Assembly (NCBI GenBank): GCA_022729615.1
Contig: DZAQ01000068.1
Span: 1 to 7,410 of the forward strand
Reading direction: 5' to 3'
DNA: 7,410 nucleotides
DNA from: Sulfurovum sp.
Lineage (GTDB): Bacteria > Campylobacterota > Campylobacteria > Campylobacterales > Sulfurovaceae
Position 1 is the first letter of the stretch; each line of letters opens with the position of its first letter. Under the pieces are notes generated by a model. That model was not told where the DNA came from, ran no database searches, and saw nothing but the letters and a program-made list of their open reading frames with translations. The translations under genes and the position numbers were made by a program. Shown one piece after another: positions 1 through 5,625 of the stretch.

Positions 1-2
1 CG

Positions 3-377
3 ATGCAATTGAGTGATCAGTATGAACATAATATCACAATGCGGTTAGAGCGCGCGATAGTCATCGTCGCATTCGATAGGGCGGAGTATTATGATATCAA
101 CGCATTTCTCAAAACAAAAGAGGCAGAGTATCTCAAAAAACGAGATATTTACTATCTCAATGATATCTCTATGATGCCGGAAAGCATTTGGAACTACTTT
201 GTCAAACCGCAAATGCAGACAAAGAGTTTTTCGATACTGCTGATCAGAGATCAAAATATTTCACTGAAACTCAATTATCAAGAGAATAAAATCACACTCT
301 ATCGCATTAGCAGCGGCAAGATCAGCCAGATAGAGTTTGTTGATAGCAAGGAGATTGAGAAGTATCTGCCAAAGTAG
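3..377 (+). CDS. Small uncharacterised protein, DUF4174-like, possibly 5'-partial
   Basis: A 124-residue frame opens two bases from the left edge and ends at TAG 375-377. No ribosome binding site can be seen because the upstream DNA is missing. The true start may therefore lie outside the window, perhaps with a signal peptide, or may be the internal Met13 (MRLERAIV). The pattern is a hydrophobic strand (AIVIVAF, about residues 18-24), a charged helix, then KRDIYYLND (46-54) and FSILLIRDQ (76-84) followed by a SLKLNY strand. This thioredoxin-like order, with an 'eRD' strand and a 'F-x-x-L-L-I-x-D' strand, resembles what I remember of DUF4174 proteins. There are no cysteines, so a redox role is unlikely. 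The next gene is convergent, so no partner is visible on this side. The coding call is fairly safe; the family is a weak guess. Confidence 0.6.
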   Translation: MQLSDQYEHNITMRLERAIVIVAFDRAEYYDINAFLKTKEAEYLKKRDIYYLNDISMMPESIWNYFVKPQMQTKSFSILLIRDQNISLKLNYQENKITLYRISSGKISQIEFVDSKEIEKYLPK

Positions 378-421
378 AATCGCGGATACCTGCTTTGATC
401 GCAGCCCCAAGCTAGAAGGCT

Positions 422-979
422 TTAGAATTTAAAAGCGATACCAAAGTTCCACGAAGAAAGACCGGTTGTCAAAAATGTATCGGTCTCACCCAAATCAGTA
501 TAGTCAATAAAGGCGCTGAAGCTCTCTGTAATATGAAATTTCGCACCCCCGCCCCAAGAGAAAAGTGTATCTTCGCCTGATTGCAAAAGGGCGGTATATT
601 CATTCATCGCCACCCCGATAAGTCCATAGAGCGAGACGAGACCGAAATTGTATTGCGGCTTGGCATAGAGCGCAAAGCTCTGCGCTTCGTATCCGTCAAG
701 CAGACCGAAACTATTGTAATCTTCGGCGACATACTCTGTAACATTCCAGTAGTAGCGCCCCTCAACACCAATATATTCATTGAAATCAACTCCGGCAAGA
801 AGAAGCAAGCTGTCTGTCGCGACATCAAAGTTTAGAAAATCCAGGTAGTCGTTTGAGATGCCAAATTCGGCAGTAGAGTAAGCATACCCAACCCCTAGGT
901 AGAGCCCTACATCATCGGCATTCATGGGAGCAGTTGCGATGCCCAAGGCGGCAAAAGTCGAAAGTACAATCTTTTTCAT
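422..979 (-). CDS. Outer-membrane beta-barrel protein (OmpA/OmpW-like 8-stranded porin fold)
   Basis: The 185-residue product begins with a clear Sec signal peptide: MKK, a hydrophobic core, and a likely signal peptidase I cut after MNA at residue 21. The mature part is a run of alternating amphipathic strands rich in Gly, Tyr and Phe (for example GLYLGVGYAY, SFALYAKPQYNF, SAFIDYTDLG). It ends in a terminal Phe (GIAFKF), the usual signature recognised by the BAM complex. About 165 mature residues fit a small eight-stranded barrel such as the OMP_b-brl family. There is no OmpA peptidoglycan-binding domain. The start is well supported by AAGGA at 986-990 on the minus strand, six bases from ATG. 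A -10 box lies just upstream, so it is probably transcribed alone. It converges on the first gene with a 44-base gap. The ligand or transport role cannot be told from sequence. Confidence 0.88.
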   Translation of the reverse strand: MKKIVLSTFAALGIATAPMNADDVGLYLGVGYAYSTAEFGISNDYLDFLNFDVATDSLLLLAGVDFNEYIGVEGRYYWNVTEYVAEDYNSFGLLDGYEAQSFALYAKPQYNFGLVSLYGLIGVAMNEYTALLQSGEDTLFSWGGGAKFHITESFSAFIDYTDLGETDTFLTTGLSSWNFGIAFKF

Positions 980-1003
980 ATCTTTTCCTTATAGCTTTTT
1001 GAA

Positions 1004-1009
1004 AGTATA
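1004..1009 (-). promoter_or_regulatory. Putative sigma70 -10 box of the outer-membrane protein gene
   Basis: On the minus strand the gap upstream of the barrel gene contains TATACT, 24 bases before the ATG. This would give a leader of about 18 bases that includes the AAGGA site. No good -35 is seen, which is normal for Campylobacterota promoters. Confidence 0.5.
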
Positions 1010-1045
1010 GCGTAAGTTGCTAAGGGGGTGTTGGCTCTGTGGTGT

Positions 1046-1561
1046 TTAGCCGCCCCAGCCATGCATCTTTTTGGAGATGATGAGATCGTAGTGTGAAAAC
1101 AGATCGAGACTATTTGTGGCGACATAATAATTCTCCTGCAAATATTCAATCCAGACAGAGTGCCCGATTGTGTCCGATTTTTGTACAAAAATAATAATGA
1201 GCCCGCCATTTTTGATGAGCGGATAGGTTTTGGCGAGGAGTGAAGACTTCTCCGCGTCAGCCACTTCCGTGGTCACAAAAACATAATCATACCCTTTGGG
1301 CGGCATCATATATCTTGGCATTTGCAGGTCGAGCCGCTTGATGGTGATATGCTCTGCCCCACTATATTTTTGCACCATCTTTTCATAGCTGATATCGGTA
1401 GTGCAGTTGAGACGATATTCATACGAATTGTTTTGGCAGAGTCGAAAGATTTTTTTGCTCAGAAGATGGCTTCCATCGCTAAAATGCATGATCGCAACTG
1501 CCGGATGGAGCTTGATTATGCCGAGCAGTTGATCCACTTTTTCCTCTTCGAGCCGTTTCAT
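1046..1561 (-). CDS. Small methyltransferase-like (Rossmann-type) protein of unknown function
   Basis: I place the start at the ATG at 1559-1561, because AAAGGA (1568-1573, minus strand) lies six bases upstream. A longer frame adds 13 residues with no ribosome binding site. The resulting 171-residue protein has a C-terminal half like the later strands of a class I SAM-dependent methyltransferase. YDYVFVTTE is followed by a helix, then KNGGLIIIFVQ, then a final strand YDLIISKK, and the chain ends in HGWGG. The N-terminal half has no glycine-rich SAM loop (GxGxG). It is either a divergent methyltransferase or a degenerate member that no longer binds SAM. Similar short proteins occur in Campylobacterota as far as I recall, but I cannot name a function. 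It is divergent from nrdB and does not overlap the barrel gene downstream. Confidence 0.75.
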   Translation of the reverse strand: MKRLEEEKVDQLLGIIKLHPAVAIMHFSDGSHLLSKKIFRLCQNNSYEYRLNCTTDISYEKMVQKYSGAEHITIKRLDLQMPRYMMPPKGYDYVFVTTEVADAEKSSLLAKTYPLIKNGGLIIIFVQKSDTIGHSVWIEYLQENYYVATNSLDLFSHYDLIISKKMHGWGG

Positions 1562-1590
1562 GCGTTGTCCTTTTGAGGGTCTTTTGTGAG

Positions 1591-1596
1591 AGTGTA
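1591..1596 (-). promoter_or_regulatory. Putative -10 box of the methyltransferase-like gene
   Basis: The minus strand reads TGATACACT, so TACACT carries a TG one base upstream (extended -10 form) after a run of seven T. It sits 29 bases before the ATG at 1561 and would give a leader of about 23 bases that includes the AAAGGA site. Confidence 0.4.
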
Positions 1597-1627
1597 TCAA
1601 AAAAACGAGAGATTAAGAACCAGAATG

Positions 1628-1633
1628 TATAAT
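1628..1633 (+). promoter_or_regulatory. Putative extended -10 promoter of nrdB
   Basis: TATAAT is directly preceded by TG (1626-1627), a strong -10 element. Transcription would start near 1640 and leave a leader of about 22 bases that holds the AGAGGG ribosome binding site (1651-1656). No convincing -35 or NrdR-box pair was seen. The opposite-strand promoter for the methyltransferase-like gene is about 35 bases away in the same 100-base gap. Confidence 0.6.
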
Positions 1634-1661
1634 CTTTTAAAGAAATAAGAAGAGGGTATTC

Positions 1662-2681
1662 GTGAAAAGAAAAAAAATTTATAATCCAGACTCGCAAGAG
1701 AAAACACAGCAAAGAAAGATTTTTGGAGGCGATCCGACGGGTATTTTCGAGCTCAATGATATCAAATATCAGTGGGCATATAATCTCTGGGAGATGATGC
1801 TCAACAATACTTGGTTCCCAAAAGAGGTCGATATGACACGCGATGTCAGTGACTATAAGCATCTGCTTGAGACTGAGAAAAAAGCATACGACAAGGTACT
1901 TGCGCAGCTCATTTTTATGGATTCGCTGCAGACCAACAATATTATGGACAACCTCAACCCTTATATCACCTCTCCGGAGATCAACCTGGTTTTGGTGAGG
2001 CAGGCATTTGAGGAGGCTTTGCACTCGCAAAGCTATGCGGTGATGGTCGATAGTATCTCTACAAATTCAAGCGAGATTTATGAGTTGTGGCGCAGGGATA
2101 TGAAGCTCAAATCCAAAAACGATGCTATCGCCAGAATCTATGAGCGCCTCTCCTCTGACCCAACCGATGAAAATATCGTTTTGGCGATGTTCGCCAATCA
2201 GATACTTGAAGGAATATACTTTTATAGCGGTTTTACTTACCTTTACACCTTGGCACGGTCGGGCAAAATGCTCGGTTCTGCGCAAATGATCCGCTTCATT
2301 CAACGAGATGAGGTCACTCACCTGCTCCTTTTCCAAAATATGATCAATGTTACAAGACGAGAGCGCCCTGATATCTTCACCAAGTCATTTTTGGATGATG
2401 TCTATCAAATGTTTCGTGATGCCGTGAAACTAGAAACCGAATGGGGAGAATATATCACGCAGGGGCAAATCTTGGGACTCACCGATGAGATTATCGGGCA
2501 GTATATCCAATATCTTGCGGACCAAAGGCTCAGCGCTGTAGGACTTGAGAAGATATACAATGCAGAACATCCGATCAAATGGGTTGATAATTTCTCAAAA
2601 TTTAATGACCAAAAGACAAACTTTTTCGAAGGGAATGTCACCAACTACTCCAAAGGGAGTTTGAATCTCGATGACTTCTAG
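1662..2681 (+). CDS. nrdB: Ribonucleoside-diphosphate reductase, beta (radical) subunit, class Ia type
   Basis: This is the R2 subunit of aerobic ribonucleotide reductase, which holds the diiron centre and tyrosyl radical used by NrdA to make deoxynucleotides. The ligand set is complete: Asp87 (FMDSLQ), Glu118 and His121 (AFEEALHSQSY), Glu183 (QILEGIYF), Glu217 and His220 (QRDEVTH). Tyr125 is the radical tyrosine, matching E. coli Tyr122, so this is not a Tyr-less class Ic protein. Trp51 (NTWFPKEVD) and Asp216 match the radical-transfer pair Trp48/Asp237. The acidic tail ending LNLDDF, with Tyr329 near it, fits the NrdA-binding tail. At 339 residues it is a compact member. The start is GTG with AGAGGG five bases upstream. 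nrdA is not in the window. The last 11 bases overlap the next gene. Confidence 0.96.
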   Translation: MKRKKIYNPDSQEKTQQRKIFGGDPTGIFELNDIKYQWAYNLWEMMLNNTWFPKEVDMTRDVSDYKHLLETEKKAYDKVLAQLIFMDSLQTNNIMDNLNPYITSPEINLVLVRQAFEEALHSQSYAVMVDSISTNSSEIYELWRRDMKLKSKNDAIARIYERLSSDPTDENIVLAMFANQILEGIYFYSGFTYLYTLARSGKMLGSAQMIRFIQRDEVTHLLLFQNMINVTRRERPDIFTKSFLDDVYQMFRDAVKLETEWGEYITQGQILGLTDEIIGQYIQYLADQRLSAVGLEKIYNAEHPIKWVDNFSKFNDQKTNFFEGNVTNYSKGSLNLDDF

Positions 2682-3399
2682 CAAACAGTTTGGGGTTGTA
2701 TCGCTGCAGCTTCCGACAACAAAGCCATATCAAAAAAACCTCGACGCCCTACTCTCCTTTATCAAACAACACAAAGACAAAAAGCTTATAGTAGCGCCGG
2801 AAGTATGTTTGACCGGATATGACTATGAAAGAGTGAGCGAAGCCGCTATATTTTCAAAAGAAGCACTGCGGCAGCTTGTTGGGATCGTGGATGAGCAGAT
2901 CGTCGTCTTGACTCTTTTGATGGAGGAGGCTGAAGGGTTTGTCAATATGGCTGTTGTCATCCATCAACACAAGGTTGTCCACCGGCAAAGAAAAGCAAAA
3001 CTCTTCAAACTTGGCGAAGAGGATCGCTATCTTCGCTCCGGCAGCACAAATGAAGTTGTGATATTCGAAATTGAGTCGTTCAAATATGCACTGCTTATCT
3101 GTTTTGAGCTGCGCTTCAAAGAGCTATGGCGACAGATAGAAGGGGCGGATGTAGTGATCATCCCTGCACGCTGGGGGCTTCCTCGCAAAAGCCATCTGGA
3201 GGTTCTCTCAAGAGCGCTTGCCATCATGAATCAGTGCTATGTGGTTGTCGCCAATAGCGCCGATGAGGATATGGCACGATCATCGGCGCTTATCGCCCCG
3301 GATGGCGATGTGATCATGGATGATAAGGCTGAAGCGATCGAAGGAGTGATAAGAGGGCGGGAGATAACAAAGGCGCGCCGGTATATCGTTATGGATTAG
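2671..3399 (+). CDS. Carbon-nitrogen hydrolase (nitrilase superfamily amidase-like)
   Basis: The catalytic Glu-Lys-Cys triad of the nitrilase superfamily is present: Glu44 in APEVCLTGYD, Lys108 in RQRKAKLF, and Cys144 in LLICFELRFKELWR. Further family landmarks are GADVVIIPARWG (158-169) and a late VVVANS strand (191-196). These enzymes use the cysteine to hydrolyse amide or nitrile C-N bonds. The substrate cannot be read from the sequence; small aliphatic amides or an omega-amidase-like repair role are possible. At 242 residues it is somewhat short for the family but looks whole. Its ATG lies inside the end of nrdB (11-base overlap), with AAAGGGAG at 2652-2659 at a rather long spacing of 11 bases. 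It is therefore probably co-transcribed and translationally coupled with nrdB. Confidence 0.9.
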   Translation: MTSSKQFGVVSLQLPTTKPYQKNLDALLSFIKQHKDKKLIVAPEVCLTGYDYERVSEAAIFSKEALRQLVGIVDEQIVVLTLLMEEAEGFVNMAVVIHQHKVVHRQRKAKLFKLGEEDRYLRSGSTNEVVIFEIESFKYALLICFELRFKELWRQIEGADVVIIPARWGLPRKSHLEVLSRALAIMNQCYVVVANSADEDMARSSALIAPDGDVIMDDKAEAIEGVIRGREITKARRYIVMD

Positions 3400-3718
3400 G
3401 TGAGCCTAGTGTCAAAAACGCCAAGAGAGCCTCATATTCTTTCTCGATAGTCTGCATTGTAGCGATCATTCTCTTCTCTTCGATTTGCGGATTTTCATTG
3501 AGGAATCTTGATCTCCATGCAATATCTTTTTTGAGCTCCTCTTCGGCTGTTTTGATATATTCTGTCATATCCTCGATCATTTTTTGATCCAGCACCCCCT
3601 CCGCATCAGCAGCATAAAAGAGTTGCGCATATTTTTCGTGTTCGCCTGAGAAGCGAAAATCCTCGGCGATATTGTGTATGATCCCTCTGATTTGGGGATT
3701 TTCAACGCTTAATTTCAT
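3389..3718 (-). CDS. Conserved-looking small acidic helical protein, function unknown
   Basis: I place the start at ATG 3716-3718, because AAGGAG (3724-3729, minus strand) lies five bases upstream. A frame seven codons longer lacks such a site. The 109-residue product is mostly predicted helix, rich in Glu, Lys, Met and Ala, for example the stretch TEYIKTAEEELKKDIAW in the middle and MQTIEKEYEALLAFL near the end. It has no signal peptide, membrane segment, cysteine pair or motif that I recognise. It could be a small cytosolic helical bundle or an adaptor. Its stop TAA (3389-3391) lies inside the hydrolase gene, giving an 11-base tail-to-tail overlap. It has its own promoter in the divergent gap shared with pcm. 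Confidence 0.75.
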   Translation of the reverse strand: MKLSVENPQIRGIIHNIAEDFRFSGEHEKYAQLFYAADAEGVLDQKMIEDMTEYIKTAEEELKKDIAWRSRFLNENPQIEEKRMIATMQTIEKEYEALLAFLTLGSPNP

Positions 3719-3737
3719 CGGTTCTCCTTTTTGCCGC

Positions 3738-3743
3738 ATTGTA
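3738..3743 (-). promoter_or_regulatory. Putative -10 box of the 109-residue protein gene
   Basis: The minus strand reads GCTACAATGC, giving TACAAT 19 bases before the ATG at 3718. The leader would be about 13 bases and would still include AAGGAG. Confidence 0.45.
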
Positions 3744-3782
3744 GCATTTGCTTAGAGGAGGTATCCTTAATGGTATTTTGGG

Positions 3783-3788
3783 TAAAAT
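3783..3788 (+). promoter_or_regulatory. Putative -10 box of pcm
   Basis: TTTTGGGTAAAATC has the form of a Campylobacterota promoter: a T-rich stretch, then TAAAAT. Transcription from about 3795 would give a leader of about 25 bases before the ATG at 3820. The ribosome binding site there is weak (AGAGAGAG, 3811-3818). Confidence 0.45.
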
Positions 3789-3819
3789 CACCCTCTTAAT
3801 TACACTACTAAGAGAGAGT

Positions 3820-4452
3820 ATGCCGACAAGCATCAAACTTCAAAAGATGGTCGAAGAGATCGAAAAAGTATTTATATTGGATGCGCATGTGCGTGAAGCC
3901 TTTTTGCGTGTGAACCGTGAAGCATTTGTCCCCAATGGATTTAGGCATTTGGCATATAGGCTTGATGCGCTCCCTATCGCTGCAAGTCAGTGGATCAGCT
4001 CTCCTCTCACTGTCGCCAAGATGACACAGCATTTGGAGCTGAAAAATGTCGATAGTGTTTTGGAGGTTGGGTGCGGGAGCGGGTATCAAGCCGCGATACT
4101 GAGTCAGATATGCAGACGGGTATTTACTATCGAGCGTATCGATACGCTCCTCAAAGAGGCACGAGCAAGATTTGGTGAACTAGAAATTAAAAATATCTTT
4201 ACCCGCTTTGATGATGGTCAAAGAGGATGGAAAGAGTACGCCCCTTATGATAGGATACTCTTCTCCGCAACCGCCAAGGAGGTTCCTCAGGCGCTCTTTG
4301 ATCAGCTGGCAGATGGCGGTATCTTGGTGGCGCCTGTACAGCAGGGACCGATGGAGATCATCACACGATTTTATAAGCGCAACGGCAAGATCACTACCGA
4401 GGCTATCGAGGCTTGTCGTTTTGTTCCTATGCGTGACGGGACAGAGAAGTAG
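3820..4452 (+). CDS. pcm: Protein-L-isoaspartate O-methyltransferase
   Basis: Pcm uses S-adenosylmethionine to methylate abnormal L-isoaspartyl residues and so starts repair of ageing proteins in the cytosol. The 210-residue chain follows E. coli Pcm closely along its whole length. REAFVPNGF (33-41) comes first, then SQWISSPLTVA (56-66) with the conserved Ser60. The SAM loop is LEVGCGSGYQAAIL (81-94) and the acidic ribose contact is in FTIERI (102-107). APYDRILFSATAKEVP (141-156), GGILVAPV (166-173) and the C-terminal EACRFVPM complete the match. In-frame codons upstream to TTG 3748 would add a hydrophobic extension not found in the family, so ATG 3820 is preferred, although its ribosome binding site is weak. 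The next gene starts 116 bases downstream on the same strand. Confidence 0.95.
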   Translation: MPTSIKLQKMVEEIEKVFILDAHVREAFLRVNREAFVPNGFRHLAYRLDALPIAASQWISSPLTVAKMTQHLELKNVDSVLEVGCGSGYQAAILSQICRRVFTIERIDTLLKEARARFGELEIKNIFTRFDDGQRGWKEYAPYDRILFSATAKEVPQALFDQLADGGILVAPVQQGPMEIITRFYKRNGKITTEAIEACRFVPMRDGTEK

Positions 4453-4519
4453 TTTTGTAAACCTTCGTGACGCCCGAGAGATCCACCTTGTCGCGCATTG
4501 TCATGACTTGTAAAGATAA

Positions 4520-4541
4520 ATTTTGTTATGATTGACAAAAT
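4520..4541 (+). promoter_or_regulatory. Putative promoter and overlapping dyad upstream of the DUF3972-like gene
   Basis: TATGAT (4527-4532) is preceded by TG at 4524-4525, an extended -10. It lies within a perfect inverted repeat, ATTTTGT (4520-4526) and ACAAAAT (4535-4541), with an 8-base spacer holding the -10. A protein bound to this dyad would block the promoter. The start of transcription would be near 4539. Confidence 0.4.
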
Positions 4542-4568
4542 GATGACAAGCAAAAGCAAGGAATATGC

Positions 4569-5204
4569 GTGGAGAGATTGATAAAGCCTATTGACTATGC
4601 GCAGAAATTGGGAATATCAAGGCAGGCAATCTACGCAAAAATCAAAAGAGGTATCTTCAAAGCCAAGAGTGTGGATGGAAAACTTTATATCGTCATGGAA
4701 GATGAGGAGCCAAAGGTCAAAACTGCTCATAATGAGGAGATGGCGAGTGACACCAAAAATGATACAATTTCATCTCCAAAAGAGGATATCAGTACGCTTT
4801 TGATGGCAAAAGATGAGACGATAGCGATACTCAAAGATGCCATCAAGGATCTCAAAGAGGGCAATAGGCAAATGACAACTACCCTTCAAAGCGAGATCGA
4901 TCTGCTCAAAGAGGCTTTTCATGAGATGCGCACTTTGTATCTGTCTCAAATCGGGCGCCTTGATCAGCCAAAAGAGTATTTTGCGCAACAGGCGATTGAT
5001 GCCAAGATTGTTGACGGCGAAGAGAGAGATTGGCTCTTGCTCGAAGATTTTTGCAAAAAATATCAAATAGTGAAGCCAAAAAAACAAGAAAAACTTCTCA
5101 AAAGACTCAAAAAGGCATACAAAAAGAGTGATCCAAGAATCTTGATGAGTGATGAGGGGATGAAGTTGGATAGTTGCGCACTCTATGAGGATATTTTGGC
5201 GTAA
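4569..5204 (+). CDS. HTH and coiled-coil protein, DUF3972-like
   Basis: The start is GTG 4569, with AAGGA (4558-4562) six bases upstream. An ATG at 4565 is in another frame and stops after nine codons. The 211-residue protein begins with a helix-turn-helix like that of MerR or excisionase proteins: IDYAQKLGISRQAIYAKIKRG (8-28), followed by a short wing, AKSVDGKLYIV. A polar linker rich in Asp, Glu, Ser and Thr (44-72) leads into a probable coiled coil (about 75-128). A C-terminal domain contains DWLLLEDFCKKYQI and a strongly basic run, KPKKQEKLLKRLKKAYKK (169-186). The order matches what I remember of DUF3972, a family of unknown function restricted to Campylobacterota. A DNA-binding or chromosome-associated role is inferred. 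It lies 28 bases ahead of feoA and is probably co-transcribed with it. Confidence 0.85.
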   Translation: MERLIKPIDYAQKLGISRQAIYAKIKRGIFKAKSVDGKLYIVMEDEEPKVKTAHNEEMASDTKNDTISSPKEDISTLLMAKDETIAILKDAIKDLKEGNRQMTTTLQSEIDLLKEAFHEMRTLYLSQIGRLDQPKEYFAQQAIDAKIVDGEERDWLLLEDFCKKYQIVKPKKQEKLLKRLKKAYKKSDPRILMSDEGMKLDSCALYEDILA

Positions 5205-5232
5205 TGGAGAGCTTTCAAAAGGAGGAAGAAAA

Positions 5233-5472
5233 GTGTTTTTAAGCGATCTGCATAGAGGTGATAGAGGTAAAATCATTGCAATTCATGCAAACAAAACGCT
5301 CAAGGATCGACTCATTTCGTTTGGGTTGATGCCACAGGAGGAGATCGCTGTCGTGACTTGTTCGGTGGCGAGACAAACGATGCAGATAGCTATCGGGAGC
5401 GCCAATATCGCACTGCGAATCGATGAGGCGCGCAAGATAGAGGTCGAAAAAATAGAATCAAGTAGAGTCTGA
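5233..5472 (+). CDS. feoA: FeoA family ferrous iron transport protein
   Basis: FeoA is a small cytosolic SH3-like protein that supports the ferrous iron permease FeoB. The 79-residue product shows the usual order: a first strand with GDRGKIIAI (9-17), KDRLISFGLMPQEEIAVV (24-41) with the signature F-G-L-M-P, and the closing IGSANIALRIDEARKIEV (54-71). The start is GTG 5233, chosen because AAAAGGAGG (5217-5225) lies seven bases upstream. An in-frame extension to 5185 would run back into the preceding gene and has no such site. Length is typical for a stand-alone FeoA. No feoB follows; the next gene is arsC on the other strand, so the permease must be encoded elsewhere. Regulation by iron cannot be judged, as no clear Fur box was seen. 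Confidence 0.93.
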   Translation: MFLSDLHRGDRGKIIAIHANKTLKDRLISFGLMPQEEIAVVTCSVARQTMQIAIGSANIALRIDEARKIEVEKIESSRV

Positions 5473-5515
5473 CCTTGACTTTGGGGAAATCATAGAGGAG
5501 GCATATCTAAAAACT

Positions 5516-5584
5516 AGATCGCCATACTTCGTTCGCAATGACAAAACCCCGTCACTGCGAGGCTTTGAAAAAGCCGTGGCAGTC
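5516..5584. repeat. REP-like palindromic repeat, two inverted arms
   Basis: The 153-base gap between the convergent feoA and arsC genes holds two arms of a repeat of the widespread 'GTCATTGCGAG ... GTGGCAATCT' type. The right arm is GTCACTGCGAGGC (5551-5563), then a perfect 6-bp hairpin GGCTTT/AAAGCC with a GAA loop (5561-5575), then GTGGCAGTCT (5575-5584). The left arm is the reverse complement type: AGATCGCCA, then TTCGCAATGAC (5532-5542). The arms pair through CGCAATGAC (5534-5542) and GTCACTGCG (5551-5559), with one mismatch, around AAAACCCC. Such elements are usually intergenic and may act as hairpins that protect mRNA 3' ends or as targets of a REP-associated transposase. The position between two gene ends fits. 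The family name is from memory. Confidence 0.65.
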
Positions 5585-5625
5585 TATTGTCGGGTTTTTC
5601 CGGAGGTGTTCATAGGTAAATATTC

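Noticed and set aside
378..421. Possible terminator between the first gene and the outer-membrane protein gene
   Set aside because: Only 4-5 bp stems can be drawn (for example CTGC with GCAG, GCTTT with AAAGC), and no T-run follows on either strand.
1479..2030. A 183-codon open frame on the minus strand across the nrdB 5' half and its promoter region
   Set aside because: It overlaps nrdB, whose metal ligands are all intact, and spans two promoters and the start of the methyltransferase-like gene. Its product shows no family resemblance, so it is a mirror of real coding DNA.
4500..4507. Palindrome GTCATGAC between pcm and the DUF3972-like gene
   Set aside because: An 8-base perfect palindrome is common by chance, and it does not line up with a -35 at proper spacing from the -10 at 4527.
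4208..4513. A 101-codon plus-strand frame in the 3' half of pcm
   Set aside because: It is out of frame with a clearly complete Pcm and its product is low-complexity Arg/Ser-rich, typical of a shadow frame.
4770..5276. A 168-codon minus-strand open frame opposite the DUF3972-like gene
   Set aside because: It mirrors a plus-strand gene that has a good ribosome binding site and a recognisable HTH and coiled coil. The frame itself is rich in Leu, Phe and Ile, as expected for the complement of Glu/Lys-rich coding DNA.
5561..5599. Intrinsic terminator for feoA formed by the GGCTTT/AAAGCC hairpin
   Set aside because: The hairpin is perfect, but it is followed by GTGGCAG and the nearest T-run is about 20 bases away. 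It is better explained as part of the REP-like repeat, though it might still slow polymerase.
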